DNA of 64,000 nucleotides from Pseudomonas entomophila. Lineage in GTDB: Bacteria; Pseudomonadota; Gammaproteobacteria; Pseudomonadales; Pseudomonadaceae. The stretch lies in NCBI RefSeq assembly GCF_013523165.1, contig NZ_JAAMQI010000006.1, positions 1 to 64,000 of the forward strand. Reading direction: 5' to 3'. The translations under genes and the position numbers were made by a program. The notes under the pieces are model-generated. The model saw only the letters and a list, made by a program, of their open reading frames with translations. It had not been told where the DNA came from and ran no database searches. Of the stretch, positions 48,224-57,475 are shown piece by piece; within the stretch, counting starts at the first letter, position 1; each line of letters opens with the position of its first letter.

Positions 48224-50518
48224 ATGACCCCATCGAACCGCTCCACCGCCGTCGCCCTCATCAACCGGGGTGGCAGCCGCCTGACCCCACTGGCCGCCTG
48301 CATCGCCTTGAGCCTCAGCCATGGCGCCCTGGCCGCCGACGTTCAGCCCTTGCAGCTCGACGCCACCCAGATCGAGGACAGCGCCCTGATCGCCGACGAA
48401 GCCGGTCAGATCGGCTACACCGTCGAGTCCACGCGCAGCTCCACGGGCCTGAACCTCACGCCCCGGCAGACGCCGCAGTCGGTCACCACCATCACCCGTC
48501 AGCAGCTGGACGACCGGCAGATCCAGACCATCGAGCAAGCGCTGGAGACCACACCCGGCGTCACCGCCAGCAAGGCCGAAGTCGGCGGGCGTACCGACTA
48601 CCGCGCCCGTGGTTACTCCATCAGCAACTGGAAGGTCGATGGCCTGCAGTTCCAGGGCGGCTCCGACTTCAACGGCGGCGGCAACGCCCTGAACATGGAC
48701 CTCTACGAGCGCATCGACATCGTGCGCGGCGCCAACGGCCTGCTGGGCGGCACGGGCGACCCCTCGGCCACGGTCGACCTGATCCGCAAGACCCCGACCC
48801 GCACCTTCGGCGGCAGCGCCTACGCTACCTATGGCAGCTGGGACAAGCGCCGCCTGGGCGCCGACCTGAACCTGCCTCTGTCCGAAGACGGTCGCGTGCG
48901 CTCGCGCTTCGTGATGACCCAGCAGGAGGCCGACTCCTTCCGCGATCACCAGTCCGACCGGTCCCGCGCTGCCCTGGCCACCTTCGCCTTCGACCTGGAC
49001 GACGCCACCACACTCGGCGCCGGCTTCCAGTACGAGTACAACAAGGTCGTCGGCGGCGGCTGGGGCGCGAACATCCCGATCTGGTACGCCAACGGCCACA
49101 AGACCGACCTGCCACGCAGCACCAACGTGGTGCCCAGCTGGAGCTTCGGCGAATATACCACCCGTACCACCTTCGGCTCGCTGCAGCACCGCTTCGACAA
49201 CGACTGGAGCCTGGACCTGCGCCTGGCCCAGAGCAGCAGCGATGCGCTCAATCACCGCGGCTTGGCCAAGGTCAACTCGGCCGGCCGTGGCCGCTTCGGC
49301 GGGTACTGGAACGAGGACGGCAGCGGCGCGGTGCTCAACGGCCTGCACAGCTCCACCGACACTACCCAGCAGTCCGCGCAGATCGACCTGAACGGGCCCT
49401 TCCAGCTGTTCGGCCGCACCCACCAGGCCATGGTCGGCTACAACGACAGCCGCACCGTCGCCTGGTCACCCCAGTACAGCTGCACCCTGGTCGGCGCCGA
49501 CCGCATCAGCGCACCGTCGGTGGGCTGCCAGTTCCGCGCCAACAACGGCTTCCCGGTCAGCAACTGGTACGACGGCGTGGACGACGACTTCGACATGCTG
49601 ACCTCCAGAACCGGTCTGCACACCAAGACCACCACGCGCCTGCAAGGCCTGTACGCCGCCACCCGCTTGAGCCTCACCGACCCGCTGTCGGTCATCCTCG
49701 GCGTACGCAGCAGCGACTACAGCGCTGTCACTCGCAGCACCGCCGGCGTACGCAGCAGCCAGCAAGAGCATGGCATCGTCACCCCCTACATGGGCGTGGT
49801 GTACGATCTCGACGACACCTACTCGCTGTACGCCAGCTACACCGACATCTTCACCCCCCAAAGCGCCGAGACCAGCACCGGCGGCAAGGTCGAACCGATT
49901 CGTGGGCAAAGCTACGAAACCGGCCTCAAGGGCGAATGGTTCGACGGGCGCCTGAACGCCTCGGCGGCGTACTTCCGCACCAAGCAGGAAAACAAGGCCG
50001 TGACCGACGGCGACCTGCTGACCCCGACTGGCGCTGCCGCCTACACGACCGGCACCGGCCAGGAAACCGACGGCATCGACCTGGAACTCGCTGGCGCCCT
50101 GACCCCGAACTGGAACGTCTACGCCGGCTACACCTACCTGCACTTCCGCCGCGTCGACAGCGATGGGCGCAGTGATCCTTCGCACCTGTTCAAGGCGTCC
50201 ACCACCTACCACCTGTCCGGGCCACTCGAGCGCCTGACCGTTGGGGCTGGGGTGACGGCGCAGAGCAACATCCGCGCACTGTCCACGCCAGCGGGGCAGC
50301 CGGTGAATGGGGTGAGCAGCGGGTCGACCGATGTGAACTGGTCGGGGTATGCGATCTGGAATGCAATGGCCAAGTATCAGGTGACGGATGAGACGGCGGT
50401 GAGTCTTAACGTCAATAACTTGTTCGATAAGCATTACTACACCCGGTATGGGTTCTATGCGGGGGCGATTTATGGGGATCCGCGGAGTATGGCGGTGACG
50501 GTGAATACGGCGTTTTGA
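48224..50518 (+). CDS. TonB-dependent siderophore receptor
   Basis: Outer-membrane ferric-siderophore receptor of 764 residues. The signal peptide ends SHGALA, and the mature part continues directly to a TonB-box-like stretch and the plug domain (RQTPQSVTTITRQQLDDRQI, DLYERIDIVRGANGLLGGTG), followed by a 22-strand-type barrel with the C-terminal PRSMAVTVNTAF. There is no extra N-terminal signalling domain, so it does not talk to an anti-sigma factor itself. The plug resembles FpvA/FoxA-type hydroxamate or pyoverdine receptors; the ligand is not determined. ATG 48224 is selected because the signal peptide starts there. Confidence 0.9.
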   Translation: MTPSNRSTAVALINRGGSRLTPLAACIALSLSHGALAADVQPLQLDATQIEDSALIADEAGQIGYTVESTRSSTGLNLTPRQTPQSVTTITRQQLDDRQIQTIEQALETTPGVTASKAEVGGRTDYRARGYSISNWKVDGLQFQGGSDFNGGGNALNMDLYERIDIVRGANGLLGGTGDPSATVDLIRKTPTRTFGGSAYATYGSWDKRRLGADLNLPLSEDGRVRSRFVMTQQEADSFRDHQSDRSRAALATFAFDLDDATTLGAGFQYEYNKVVGGGWGANIPIWYANGHKTDLPRSTNVVPSWSFGEYTTRTTFGSLQHRFDNDWSLDLRLAQSSSDALNHRGLAKVNSAGRGRFGGYWNEDGSGAVLNGLHSSTDTTQQSAQIDLNGPFQLFGRTHQAMVGYNDSRTVAWSPQYSCTLVGADRISAPSVGCQFRANNGFPVSNWYDGVDDDFDMLTSRTGLHTKTTTRLQGLYAATRLSLTDPLSVILGVRSSDYSAVTRSTAGVRSSQQEHGIVTPYMGVVYDLDDTYSLYASYTDIFTPQSAETSTGGKVEPIRGQSYETGLKGEWFDGRLNASAAYFRTKQENKAVTDGDLLTPTGAAAYTTGTGQETDGIDLELAGALTPNWNVYAGYTYLHFRRVDSDGRSDPSHLFKASTTYHLSGPLERLTVGAGVTAQSNIRALSTPAGQPVNGVSSGSTDVNWSGYAIWNAMAKYQVTDETAVSLNVNNLFDKHYYTRYGFYAGAIYGDPRSMAVTVNTAF

Positions 50519-50646
50519 GGTGAGGTGAGGTGAAGTTGGAGTGGGCCGTTTAGGGCCTGCTCAGGGGGCTGGGCTGTGGACTCGTTAAAGCCCCTTCAGC
50601 CCTGCCTGCGTTATCTCATCCACAAGTCGACGTGAAACCGCCGATC

Positions 50647-50670
50647 TGTGGGAGCCAGTTTACTGGCGAT
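50647..50670. repeat. Single REP variant at left edge of island
   Basis: TGTGGGAGCCAGTTTACTGGCGAT, a degenerate REP. A close relative lies at 61189-61212 on the far side of the accessory region. The surrounding spacer 50519-50752 holds no gene. Confidence 0.6.
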
Positions 50671-50752
50671 GAGGGCTGTGAAGGACCAGGCTGCTGCAAT
50701 GGTAGCCGAACAATACAATGTTTTTGTAAAGCAGATGCTTCGTTATTTATGA

Positions 50753-53700
50753 TCATGGGCGCTCTGCGGCTTTAAGCCAGTCATTTATACCGTCAAGGCC
50801 TAGAGTTAGTAGCGAATCCTGCGTCGCCACCACGCGCTGCAGCATGGCACCAGCGTCTGACTCCTCCTGCTCTTCAGCCTGCGCGAAAAGTCGGGTTAGC
50901 AATTGTGTAAAGTTGTCTTCGTAGTTACATAGATAGAGTTTTGCCTGTCGAGCGAAATCAAGATAGATTTCGGTCGCTTTTAAAGCATATATGGGGTCGC
51001 GAAGTGATATAGCATTCAGCCATGCATCAAAACCATATATGTCGCTTGGTGTAGAATCCGCGTCTGTTCCTAGCAATAACAAGCAGCGCTGAATTAGCTT
51101 AATGGGTATGGCAACCAACTGTGTTTTCTCTTGGAAGAGGCTGCGGAACTTGCGGGCAACTGCAAGAGCACAATAGTTCTCTGCATACAAACCGGCTTCA
51201 AGGCCGGCAAGACACTGTTCCTGGTGCTGCTGAATGTTTTTACTGTGAGTCCAAACGCTTGCAGCACCACACCACGCTTCGACGTTTTCTCCTGCATTGA
51301 TTTCTGCGATAAAGGAAGAAAACTCTAAACGTTTAGAAAGAGCTGCTAGTGCAGATATACGCCCCCAGGTCTTAAGATCCTTGTTGCTGCCCTCGCGATA
51401 AAGATGTGTTAGCCACAAAGCGACAATTTCAAAATTTTGGTGGTAAGCGTAGTACAGGCTAGATTCGGCTATTGGCCAAAGTCCGGGAGACTTCTGTTGC
51501 ATGGTAAGGCCAAATAGCTCCCAGCCAATTTCGGGATGATGGCTTTGCAAATAGGGCATACGTCGTAGCAATAGAGCACGTATAGCGGGGTGCGGGTCTG
51601 TGGCAAATAGGCGTAAAGCATTCGATAGTAGTTGGGGCCACGGTATGCCGTTCTTTTCAAGTTGATTAGCCACGATCATCAAGGCTTCCGCTGCGTTCCC
51701 CTTAGCCATATTGATGCCAATTGTAACCAAGTCAACGGAATTTCCCGAGATGGAGCTCTCTTCCTGTAGTGTTGCAAAATCCACAGCCAAAGATACTAGG
51801 CGTGAAGTGTCCTGTGATAGTTCAACTATGTACGCACAGCTCTCTATCGCTTTAGATGCAATGCGGTTGTGGTGCCAATGACTTGGATGTGCTTCCAATT
51901 CACTCAAGATTTGTTGCACCAAAGTTGTCTCATTGGGCTCCTCTTGAGGTGACCAGGTTCCATTTACCTGCAAGTTGCCATATCGTTGAGCTATATAGGT
52001 CGCAATGCCCGCCATGAGATCATCTCGAAAGTGGTTCGAGATCCGCTCCCAGTTGTCTGATAAAAGATTCATAAATCGGGAGGGATAGCGTGAGGCCGCC
52101 TCACGCAATTGTGAGCCAACCTCTCTCCTTCCCCCCATTAGGAAGTCATCAAAAGAGTTGCTGACATGTGCGCCGTAGTGATTTAGCAAGCCCAGTACAG
52201 AGTCATTGCTTGCACCAAGAAAGATTTCAAAAGAAAACGGGGCGTAAATCGCTCCTCCGCGTATGTGAACTTTTGGCTGGCGATTCAAAGGCCATATTTC
52301 TTTTTCGCACTCGTCTAGTACAGACTGTGCGTCTGCTGAGCGCAGATGGCAAGGGATGGTAAGAAGCAGTTGCGCTTGATCCCTTAGCGCCCATGCAATA
52401 TGTTCTGGGCTAGATGCAGTGTCCAGGTGAAGTGTTAAAAGGGTCGACTGGATTGCGTCTTGCGTGGCCATATCAAGGTGCAGGAAAGCGGCCTGTATAA
52501 GCGTGCCGAGTTCATACGACAAAGCGGATTCAAGCAGCTTTTTGTTACAAAGCATGCGGCCAATTACATCCAAGTTAGCTATTGGTGCTGCTATACATGC
52601 AAGGATAGCGAAATAGTACAGTGCGCCTTCTGTGTGGAAGCACAAATGTTCACTCTTACTTTTCCACCAGTCCGATTGCGTACTTGCTTGATGCACGATG
52701 GCGGATTCAACAGCGTCCAGCAGTATGCGTTCATCGTCAAGGTGTTGGTGGTTAGTCTGGTTATGTGCGTCGCTATATGAGGTTTGGTATAGGAATCCAT
52801 CCCAAAAATTCTTCGGAACTTCGCCATGTCGTGAGTACTTGATTTGGCTCCACCGCTCAATCGATGTTATAGCCAAGTCAAGGAATACCGTGGACTGCCG
52901 CATTCGATACGCGATGAAGTTTTCATTAGTTGCCCCAAACTCATGCGGATGGCAGTGCAGCTTTTCGCCAAAGTTATAGGCAAGTACGTCTTCATTAGTA
53001 ACTTCGCCAGCGACATAATGCCAAAGGACTGCATCATCCATATAGCCATCTTTCACACAGCGCGCGAGCGCATGTCCGAGAAAACTGTGCTTTTGCCTCG
53101 GTAATTTAAGCAGTTTTGCAAGCAAAGGCACAAGCATTGCCGAATGATCTGAATGGACTTGAGTGATCGCATGTGCAATAGCATTTGTCAGTTGGGTATT
53201 ATCAACACCATTCAATGCTAATACCTCAATCCAAAATGCGAACACCCCTGCAGGATCGTCATTTTTCCATTGAGATACTCGGTGCACGTGCATTATTAAT
53301 CCGTCAGCTTCGCCGGTATCTTTCAAAAATGGAACTAGATACTTCATCCAAAAGTAATGCCATTCTACCCGAGTTGCCTGCGTGTAGATCACCTGAAAAA
53401 CATCACGATGCTGGTTGCGCATGTCGCGTATCAAAAGCCAGTCATCATCGTGTGGAGATTGCTCTGCGAAAGTTTCCGCCACAAGGCGGCGAATATGGAA
53501 GGCATTATTGCCGGTCAAAACAGTACGCATTTGTTTTCTTAATTCGCGTCGATCTCCGATTGTCAGCTGCTTAACAAAGCTACGAATGCTTGGGCGCACA
53601 AAAGGCACAGGCGATAAATTTTGTATGAATGTGTTCAAAGTAATAGCTTGGCGTATTGCGCCGCTAATCACCAATACGTCGAGCAGCGTCTGATGGCCGA

Positions 53701-55327
53701 ATGTCAGCTGTCCATCCTGCGTCTCATGCAGCACCTTGTTACTAAGAAGTGAGCGTTGGATATCTTGGGAAGCGGTGCATCGCTGACGTGGCACCGCAAG
53801 ACTACGCAACTTTAGCATTTCAGATGCCATGGCTTCGATGGCTTGCATGGCAGCATCGCCCAGCGCGCTATTGGCTTGTACGATCGTGGCAAGGTAGCGC
53901 TGTGCCAGCGCTTGGCTAGTCACCACATTGAAGCTGCCTCCTTGCTGCGCCAGTTCAACAAACAAAGCCAGTTCACGTGGATTGCAAATCAATTCGCGCG
54001 TGTTCATATCGATAGTCGATATATCAATGCTGAGTTTTACGAGTAGCGGCTCTATCTCGGTATTCCATTTCAATGGCTGGCAGGTGATCTTTTTACTCCA
54101 ACTACGCTGGGCGATACGCCGATCGTAATGACAGTCAAAGTCACGACAGGCGGCGACAACGGTAATATTTGGAACAAGCAACAGACGATCAATCTGCGCA
54201 AGGAAGTACGTAAGTACGGTGTGTTCACGAGCAATAGAAAGTACATCTAGCGAATCGATCATTATCACCACGTGCGCGTCTTCTGCCATTCGTGCTGCTT
54301 CTTCTACCCAATGTTCGTGCAGGCCTAAGGCTTGACGGTCTTGCGCAGTGGTGATGTCGGCGAACTCACGCGATTGAATGAACAGCGGCAGCAGGTTAAT
54401 GCGGGTTTGGACGAAGTCTTCCAGTGCTTCTTGCACCGCAAGCATTACGCAGGTCTTGCCAGAACCAGGCAAACCGGTTAGCAAGATAGATCCATGTTTA
54501 GCTTTAATGGCTTCAATGATTTCTTCGACAGATGGATTCGAAACTATTTCGTTGCCAATATCTCTGCGCCATGAGCGGCCAATAGCAGAAGTGCTTTTGA
54601 ATGAAGTGCGAGCCTTAAATATGTCTATGGGAGGGGTTAGCAGCGAACCTGAGTCGTCCAGTAAGGCTTTCAGATCGTCCTTTGTCAATCGATGTTGCGT
54701 AGCACTACTTTCGCCATGGCTGCTGACGCGCATCCCAAGGTAGTCAAGGCGTGTCCATATGGTATTATAAGCCGCCGTACTATTACTTACTAAGCGCCGC
54801 AAACGCTCGCGCAGAAATGATTCCATACGATCCAGCTCTGGACTGATTTCAAACGTCGTTTGTTTTAGAAGCTGGTAGGTTGAAAGACTCGACGCCTGTT
54901 CGGTAAGCAGATTCGCTAGTTCGGCATCTGACTCATGGAGCACCTTACCCAAATTGGTTCGGTAAGTTTCTTCATCGGCAAAGTTGGTGCTGTACTCACG
55001 CAGCCTTGAAAGGTTGCCAAACGAACTGCGCGAGTAGAAGCGAATTTCCGCTGTCGGATCTTTGGTCAACAAGGTGATTGCTTTGCGCAATTCGTCGGCA
55101 AGATCGGCAGTGGACCAAGCCTTATGTAGCGCCTGGTTTTTTTTGCATTGACAGTAAATTTTGGAGCCATCTAATTTTCCGATCACCACATCATCCACTG
55201 CCTCCCTTACTGAATCTATTTCAAGCCACTGGTAACTAGCCTCCGAAAGAATGCTTAAAGCCCATTCAAAGGCAATCAGCGTTTGATAACCATCTCCTCG
55301 ATTGGACTGAATACCTGCTTTGCTCAT
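50753..55327 (-). CDS. Avs-like nuclease-STAND ATPase (predicted defence)
   Basis: A 1524-residue protein in three parts. (1) Residues 1-100 resemble the DUF4297/Cap4-type restriction-nuclease fold: an RGDGYQ start, then E36, D45-D46 and QCK at 60-62 as a PD-(D/E)xK-like set. (2) A P-loop ATPase: Walker A GLPGSGKT at 285-292, Walker B VVIMIDSLD at 353-361 and a sensor-like ACRD at 393-396, in the style of STAND proteins. (3) About 900 residues of helical, repeat-like sequence with no named domain, as in the phage-sensing part of Avs proteins. AGGA lies 7 nt before the ATG. Codon use and AT content differ strongly from flanking genes. The antiviral role and trigger are inference; nuclease plus STAND plus long helical tail is the visible evidence. 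Confidence 0.72.
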   Translation of the reverse strand: MSKAGIQSNRGDGYQTLIAFEWALSILSEASYQWLEIDSVREAVDDVVIGKLDGSKIYCQCKKNQALHKAWSTADLADELRKAITLLTKDPTAEIRFYSRSSFGNLSRLREYSTNFADEETYRTNLGKVLHESDAELANLLTEQASSLSTYQLLKQTTFEISPELDRMESFLRERLRRLVSNSTAAYNTIWTRLDYLGMRVSSHGESSATQHRLTKDDLKALLDDSGSLLTPPIDIFKARTSFKSTSAIGRSWRRDIGNEIVSNPSVEEIIEAIKAKHGSILLTGLPGSGKTCVMLAVQEALEDFVQTRINLLPLFIQSREFADITTAQDRQALGLHEHWVEEAARMAEDAHVVIMIDSLDVLSIAREHTVLTYFLAQIDRLLLVPNITVVAACRDFDCHYDRRIAQRSWSKKITCQPLKWNTEIEPLLVKLSIDISTIDMNTRELICNPRELALFVELAQQGGSFNVVTSQALAQRYLATIVQANSALGDAAMQAIEAMASEMLKLRSLAVPRQRCTASQDIQRSLLSNKVLHETQDGQLTFGHQTLLDVLVISGAIRQAITLNTFIQNLSPVPFVRPSIRSFVKQLTIGDRRELRKQMRTVLTGNNAFHIRRLVAETFAEQSPHDDDWLLIRDMRNQHRDVFQVIYTQATRVEWHYFWMKYLVPFLKDTGEADGLIMHVHRVSQWKNDDPAGVFAFWIEVLALNGVDNTQLTNAIAHAITQVHSDHSAMLVPLLAKLLKLPRQKHSFLGHALARCVKDGYMDDAVLWHYVAGEVTNEDVLAYNFGEKLHCHPHEFGATNENFIAYRMRQSTVFLDLAITSIERWSQIKYSRHGEVPKNFWDGFLYQTSYSDAHNQTNHQHLDDERILLDAVESAIVHQASTQSDWWKSKSEHLCFHTEGALYYFAILACIAAPIANLDVIGRMLCNKKLLESALSYELGTLIQAAFLHLDMATQDAIQSTLLTLHLDTASSPEHIAWALRDQAQLLLTIPCHLRSADAQSVLDECEKEIWPLNRQPKVHIRGGAIYAPFSFEIFLGASNDSVLGLLNHYGAHVSNSFDDFLMGGRREVGSQLREAASRYPSRFMNLLSDNWERISNHFRDDLMAGIATYIAQRYGNLQVNGTWSPQEEPNETTLVQQILSELEAHPSHWHHNRIASKAIESCAYIVELSQDTSRLVSLAVDFATLQEESSISGNSVDLVTIGINMAKGNAAEALMIVANQLEKNGIPWPQLLSNALRLFATDPHPAIRALLLRRMPYLQSHHPEIGWELFGLTMQQKSPGLWPIAESSLYYAYHQNFEIVALWLTHLYREGSNKDLKTWGRISALAALSKRLEFSSFIAEINAGENVEAWCGAASVWTHSKNIQQHQEQCLAGLEAGLYAENYCALAVARKFRSLFQEKTQLVAIPIKLIQRCLLLLGTDADSTPSDIYGFDAWLNAISLRDPIYALKATEIYLDFARQAKLYLCNYEDNFTQLLTRLFAQAEEQEESDAGAMLQRVVATQDSLLTLGLDGINDWLKAAERP

Positions 55328-55964
55328 TTATTTATCCTGTTTGATTGTGACTGCCCCTTTAACTATTCGGCAGCTAGGCTGTAGTAGAATTTATTTCCCA
55401 GCACGGTTAGCGCACGCTACGCAATATCCGGATTCGTCCAAAACTCTCTAGAATTGAGTATGACATTTTTTGCGAGCGGCACCGGCTGATTAAATATCAC
55501 TTCCAATGCTGTATGTAATTGTAGTACATTGGTTGCCCAAAGGCGGTCTGCGGAAATGAGACCTTATCTGCGCATAGATTGACCGTCAATATGGATGTCG
55601 CCACCGGGCATTCCGCAGTGCTGCCGAACCTTATCCACGTAAGGCCAAGTGTGAGGACTCTCCCGCTTTCCTAGGTAGGTGGTTAGCGACAACGCTACCG
55701 TTACCGACCATCCTCACTGAAAAAAATGGACCATGCCGATTGTCTGCCTTTGGCCGCTTGAGGTTTTCGCCGGCATCCGTTTGACCTTTAGATGCTTGTT
55801 GCAAGCATCGGCGAAGCTGACCACGCGGTGGTTAACGAACGGAGTCAGCCCTTCGTGCCATTAGATTTTACATATTTGAGAAGCCAGAATTTACGGCCAG
55901 GGGTTAGGCCAGAAGTTATATGCTGTCAACGTAGAAAAGCTTATAAGTGCGATCGAAGGTCCTA
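55328..55964. other. 637-nt gap between Avs-like gene and IS
   Basis: No intact gene. On the minus strand at about 55714-55860 there is an open stretch of about 49 codons without a start (HEGLTPFVNHRVVSFADACN up to IGMVHFFQ then stop), possibly the tail of a lost gene. The part next to 55327 must contain the promoter of the Avs-like gene. The rest is unremarkable AT-rich DNA. Confidence 0.4.
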
Positions 55965-56871
55965 GGCTTTGTACGAAAAGTCGTTGTGACTAAAATCGCT
56001 GACATGACTGATTGGAGGCCCGCATAACAAGGCGTTACGGACTCTTTGATGCATCATGGGAGCTGATCAAGGATCTAGTTTCTCCAGAGCAGGAAATGGA
56101 CCATCCTCGCAGTGATGATTGTCAAATTCTCCACGGAATCCTTTGGATCTTGTGCTCAGACGCTTCCTGGCGTGACCTGCCTGAACGCTTCGGCCCTGGT
56201 CAAAGGTGTATCAGCGTTTTCGTGACTGGCGCAACGATGGCATTCGAGCGAGTACTGGAGCATCTGCACATCCGGCTGAACCGAGAGGGACTGATTGATT
56301 TGGACATCTGGATGGTCGACTCCCCCGCAATACCAGCAACCGAGCCTCTTCAGGCGCTGGGAAAAAGGGGGGATCTGAAGAACCGTTAGACCATGCCTTG
56401 GGGTGCAGCCGAGGCGGTCTGACCACCAAGATTCACACGGTGTGCGATGTCAATGGCGTGCCACTGCATTTCAGGCTTTTCACCAAGACGAGCCAGTGAT
56501 ATTTCCCACGCTCAGCCACTGCTGGATGCTGTAAGAATTGCTGGCAAGCCAGGACGACCGCGTAAACGTAGGCAGTGGCTGCTGGCTGACAAGGGATACC
56601 ATGCCGAACACTTGTGCCAGTACTGCGACCGTTACCGGATGCAGCCGGTGATCCCATTGCGTACCATGCCGCGCAAACCCCGGCCTGGCTTGCCTCGGCT
56701 GTCTGACCGGCCAAAATATCGGCAACGGAACATCATTGAGCGGATGTTTGGCTGCTGAAAGAAAATCGCAGTATCAGCACTCGCTATGACAAGCTGGCCA
56801 AGAGCTTTGCAGCCATGGTCACCTTGGCCTGCAGCCTACGCTGTATGCGGCAATACTTTTTGTACAAAGCC
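55965..56871 (+). mobile_element. Decayed IS5-family insertion sequence (907 bp)
   Basis: Terminal inverted repeats GGCTTTGTACGAAAAG (left) and its near-perfect partner CTTTTTGTACAAAGCC (right, 1 mismatch), flanked on each side by TA, the target duplication typical of the IS427 group of IS5. It carries one broken DDE transposase gene. The right end is only 13 nt from the stop codon of the 2TM-beta gene. Confidence 0.85.
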
Positions 56872-56873
56872 TA
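56012..56873 (+). pseudogene. IS5-family transposase, frameshifted
   Basis: DDE transposase broken into at least four reading-frame pieces with internal stops. Piece 1 (56012-56389) has the N-terminal part (WELIKDLVSP, DASWRDLPERFGPGQ) and VDSPAIPA where VDSTAIRA is usual. Piece 2 has GLTTKIHTVCDVNGVPLHF then a stop. Piece 3 has LLADKGYHAEHL (second Asp) and NIIERMFGC (Glu). Piece 4 has STRYDKLAKSFAAMV and ends QYFLYKA at the inverted repeat. It cannot make active transposase without a trans source. Confidence 0.88.
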
Positions 56874-56884
56874 GCGGTTCCAAA

Positions 56885-57475
56885 TTAACGGGTAAGTTCA
56901 AAGTGTCCTTTAGTGTCGCGGTTTGTAAAATAATTCCCTCTAAGAATTTCATTTTCCGCAGTAAAAAGTTTTAATGTTGAGGCCCCTTCATATGGGAGCG
57001 ATGGCTCCCCTCCAATATTCTTAGGAATGACTCGATAAAAATAAAAAATTACTGGTCTTCCCGAAACTGAATCTTTAGATGTTTTCACTACGATGGTTTC
57101 GGAGTCGGAGCCGGCTGAACAAACTTCCATGCTCAAGGATACGAGATTTTGTTTAATGCTAGCCTTAGCATCTACAATTCCTTCCTTCCCATTCTGGCTC
57201 CAATGGATTTTCATCTTCCAGTTGCCGTTTAGATCTGGGAACAAGAGTTCGTTTAGTTTCGGAAACTTAGCCCAAAGCTTTCTCCAGAAAAAATGCGCGC
57301 TAACAAGTAGAAATAGCTCTAAGACTCCAGCGCCTCCTAGCACAACTCTCAAGAGGGCACTTGCCGAAATTTCAGAGTTATATAAAAATAAAGCCAGTAC
57401 TATTAAAAGCGCCAAGGTGGCATAAGCTTGGCAGACAAGGGCTATTATTTTAATAGGAGAAATAATTGCAAACAC
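56885..57475 (-). CDS. Cap15-like 2TM beta-barrel effector candidate
   Basis: A 196-residue membrane protein: two transmembrane helices (about 8-32 and 39-63) followed by a beta-rich soluble domain with the pattern of Cap15/S-2TM-beta proteins: PDLNGNWKMKI (80-90), a KQNLVSLSMEV strand, SDSETIVV, FYFYRVIPKN, and the closing LRGNYFTNRDTKGHFEL (178-194). Known relatives are cyclic-nucleotide-controlled membrane effectors in CBASS and Panoptes. GTG 57475 follows the stop of the upstream gene without a gap, and GAGGG lies 7 nt upstream. It is the last gene of a three-gene operon. The family match is by eye and should be confirmed by structure or profile search. Confidence 0.7.
   Translation of the reverse strand: MFAIISPIKIIALVCQAYATLALLIVLALFLYNSEISASALLRVVLGGAGVLELFLLVSAHFFWRKLWAKFPKLNELLFPDLNGNWKMKIHWSQNGKEGIVDAKASIKQNLVSLSMEVCSAGSDSETIVVKTSKDSVSGRPVIFYFYRVIPKNIGGEPSLPYEGASTLKLFTAENEILRGNYFTNRDTKGHFELTR

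Noticed and set aside
48079..50175. Long arginine/proline-rich frame overlapping the TonB receptor
   Set aside because: A shifted reading of the receptor gene; composition is not protein-like.
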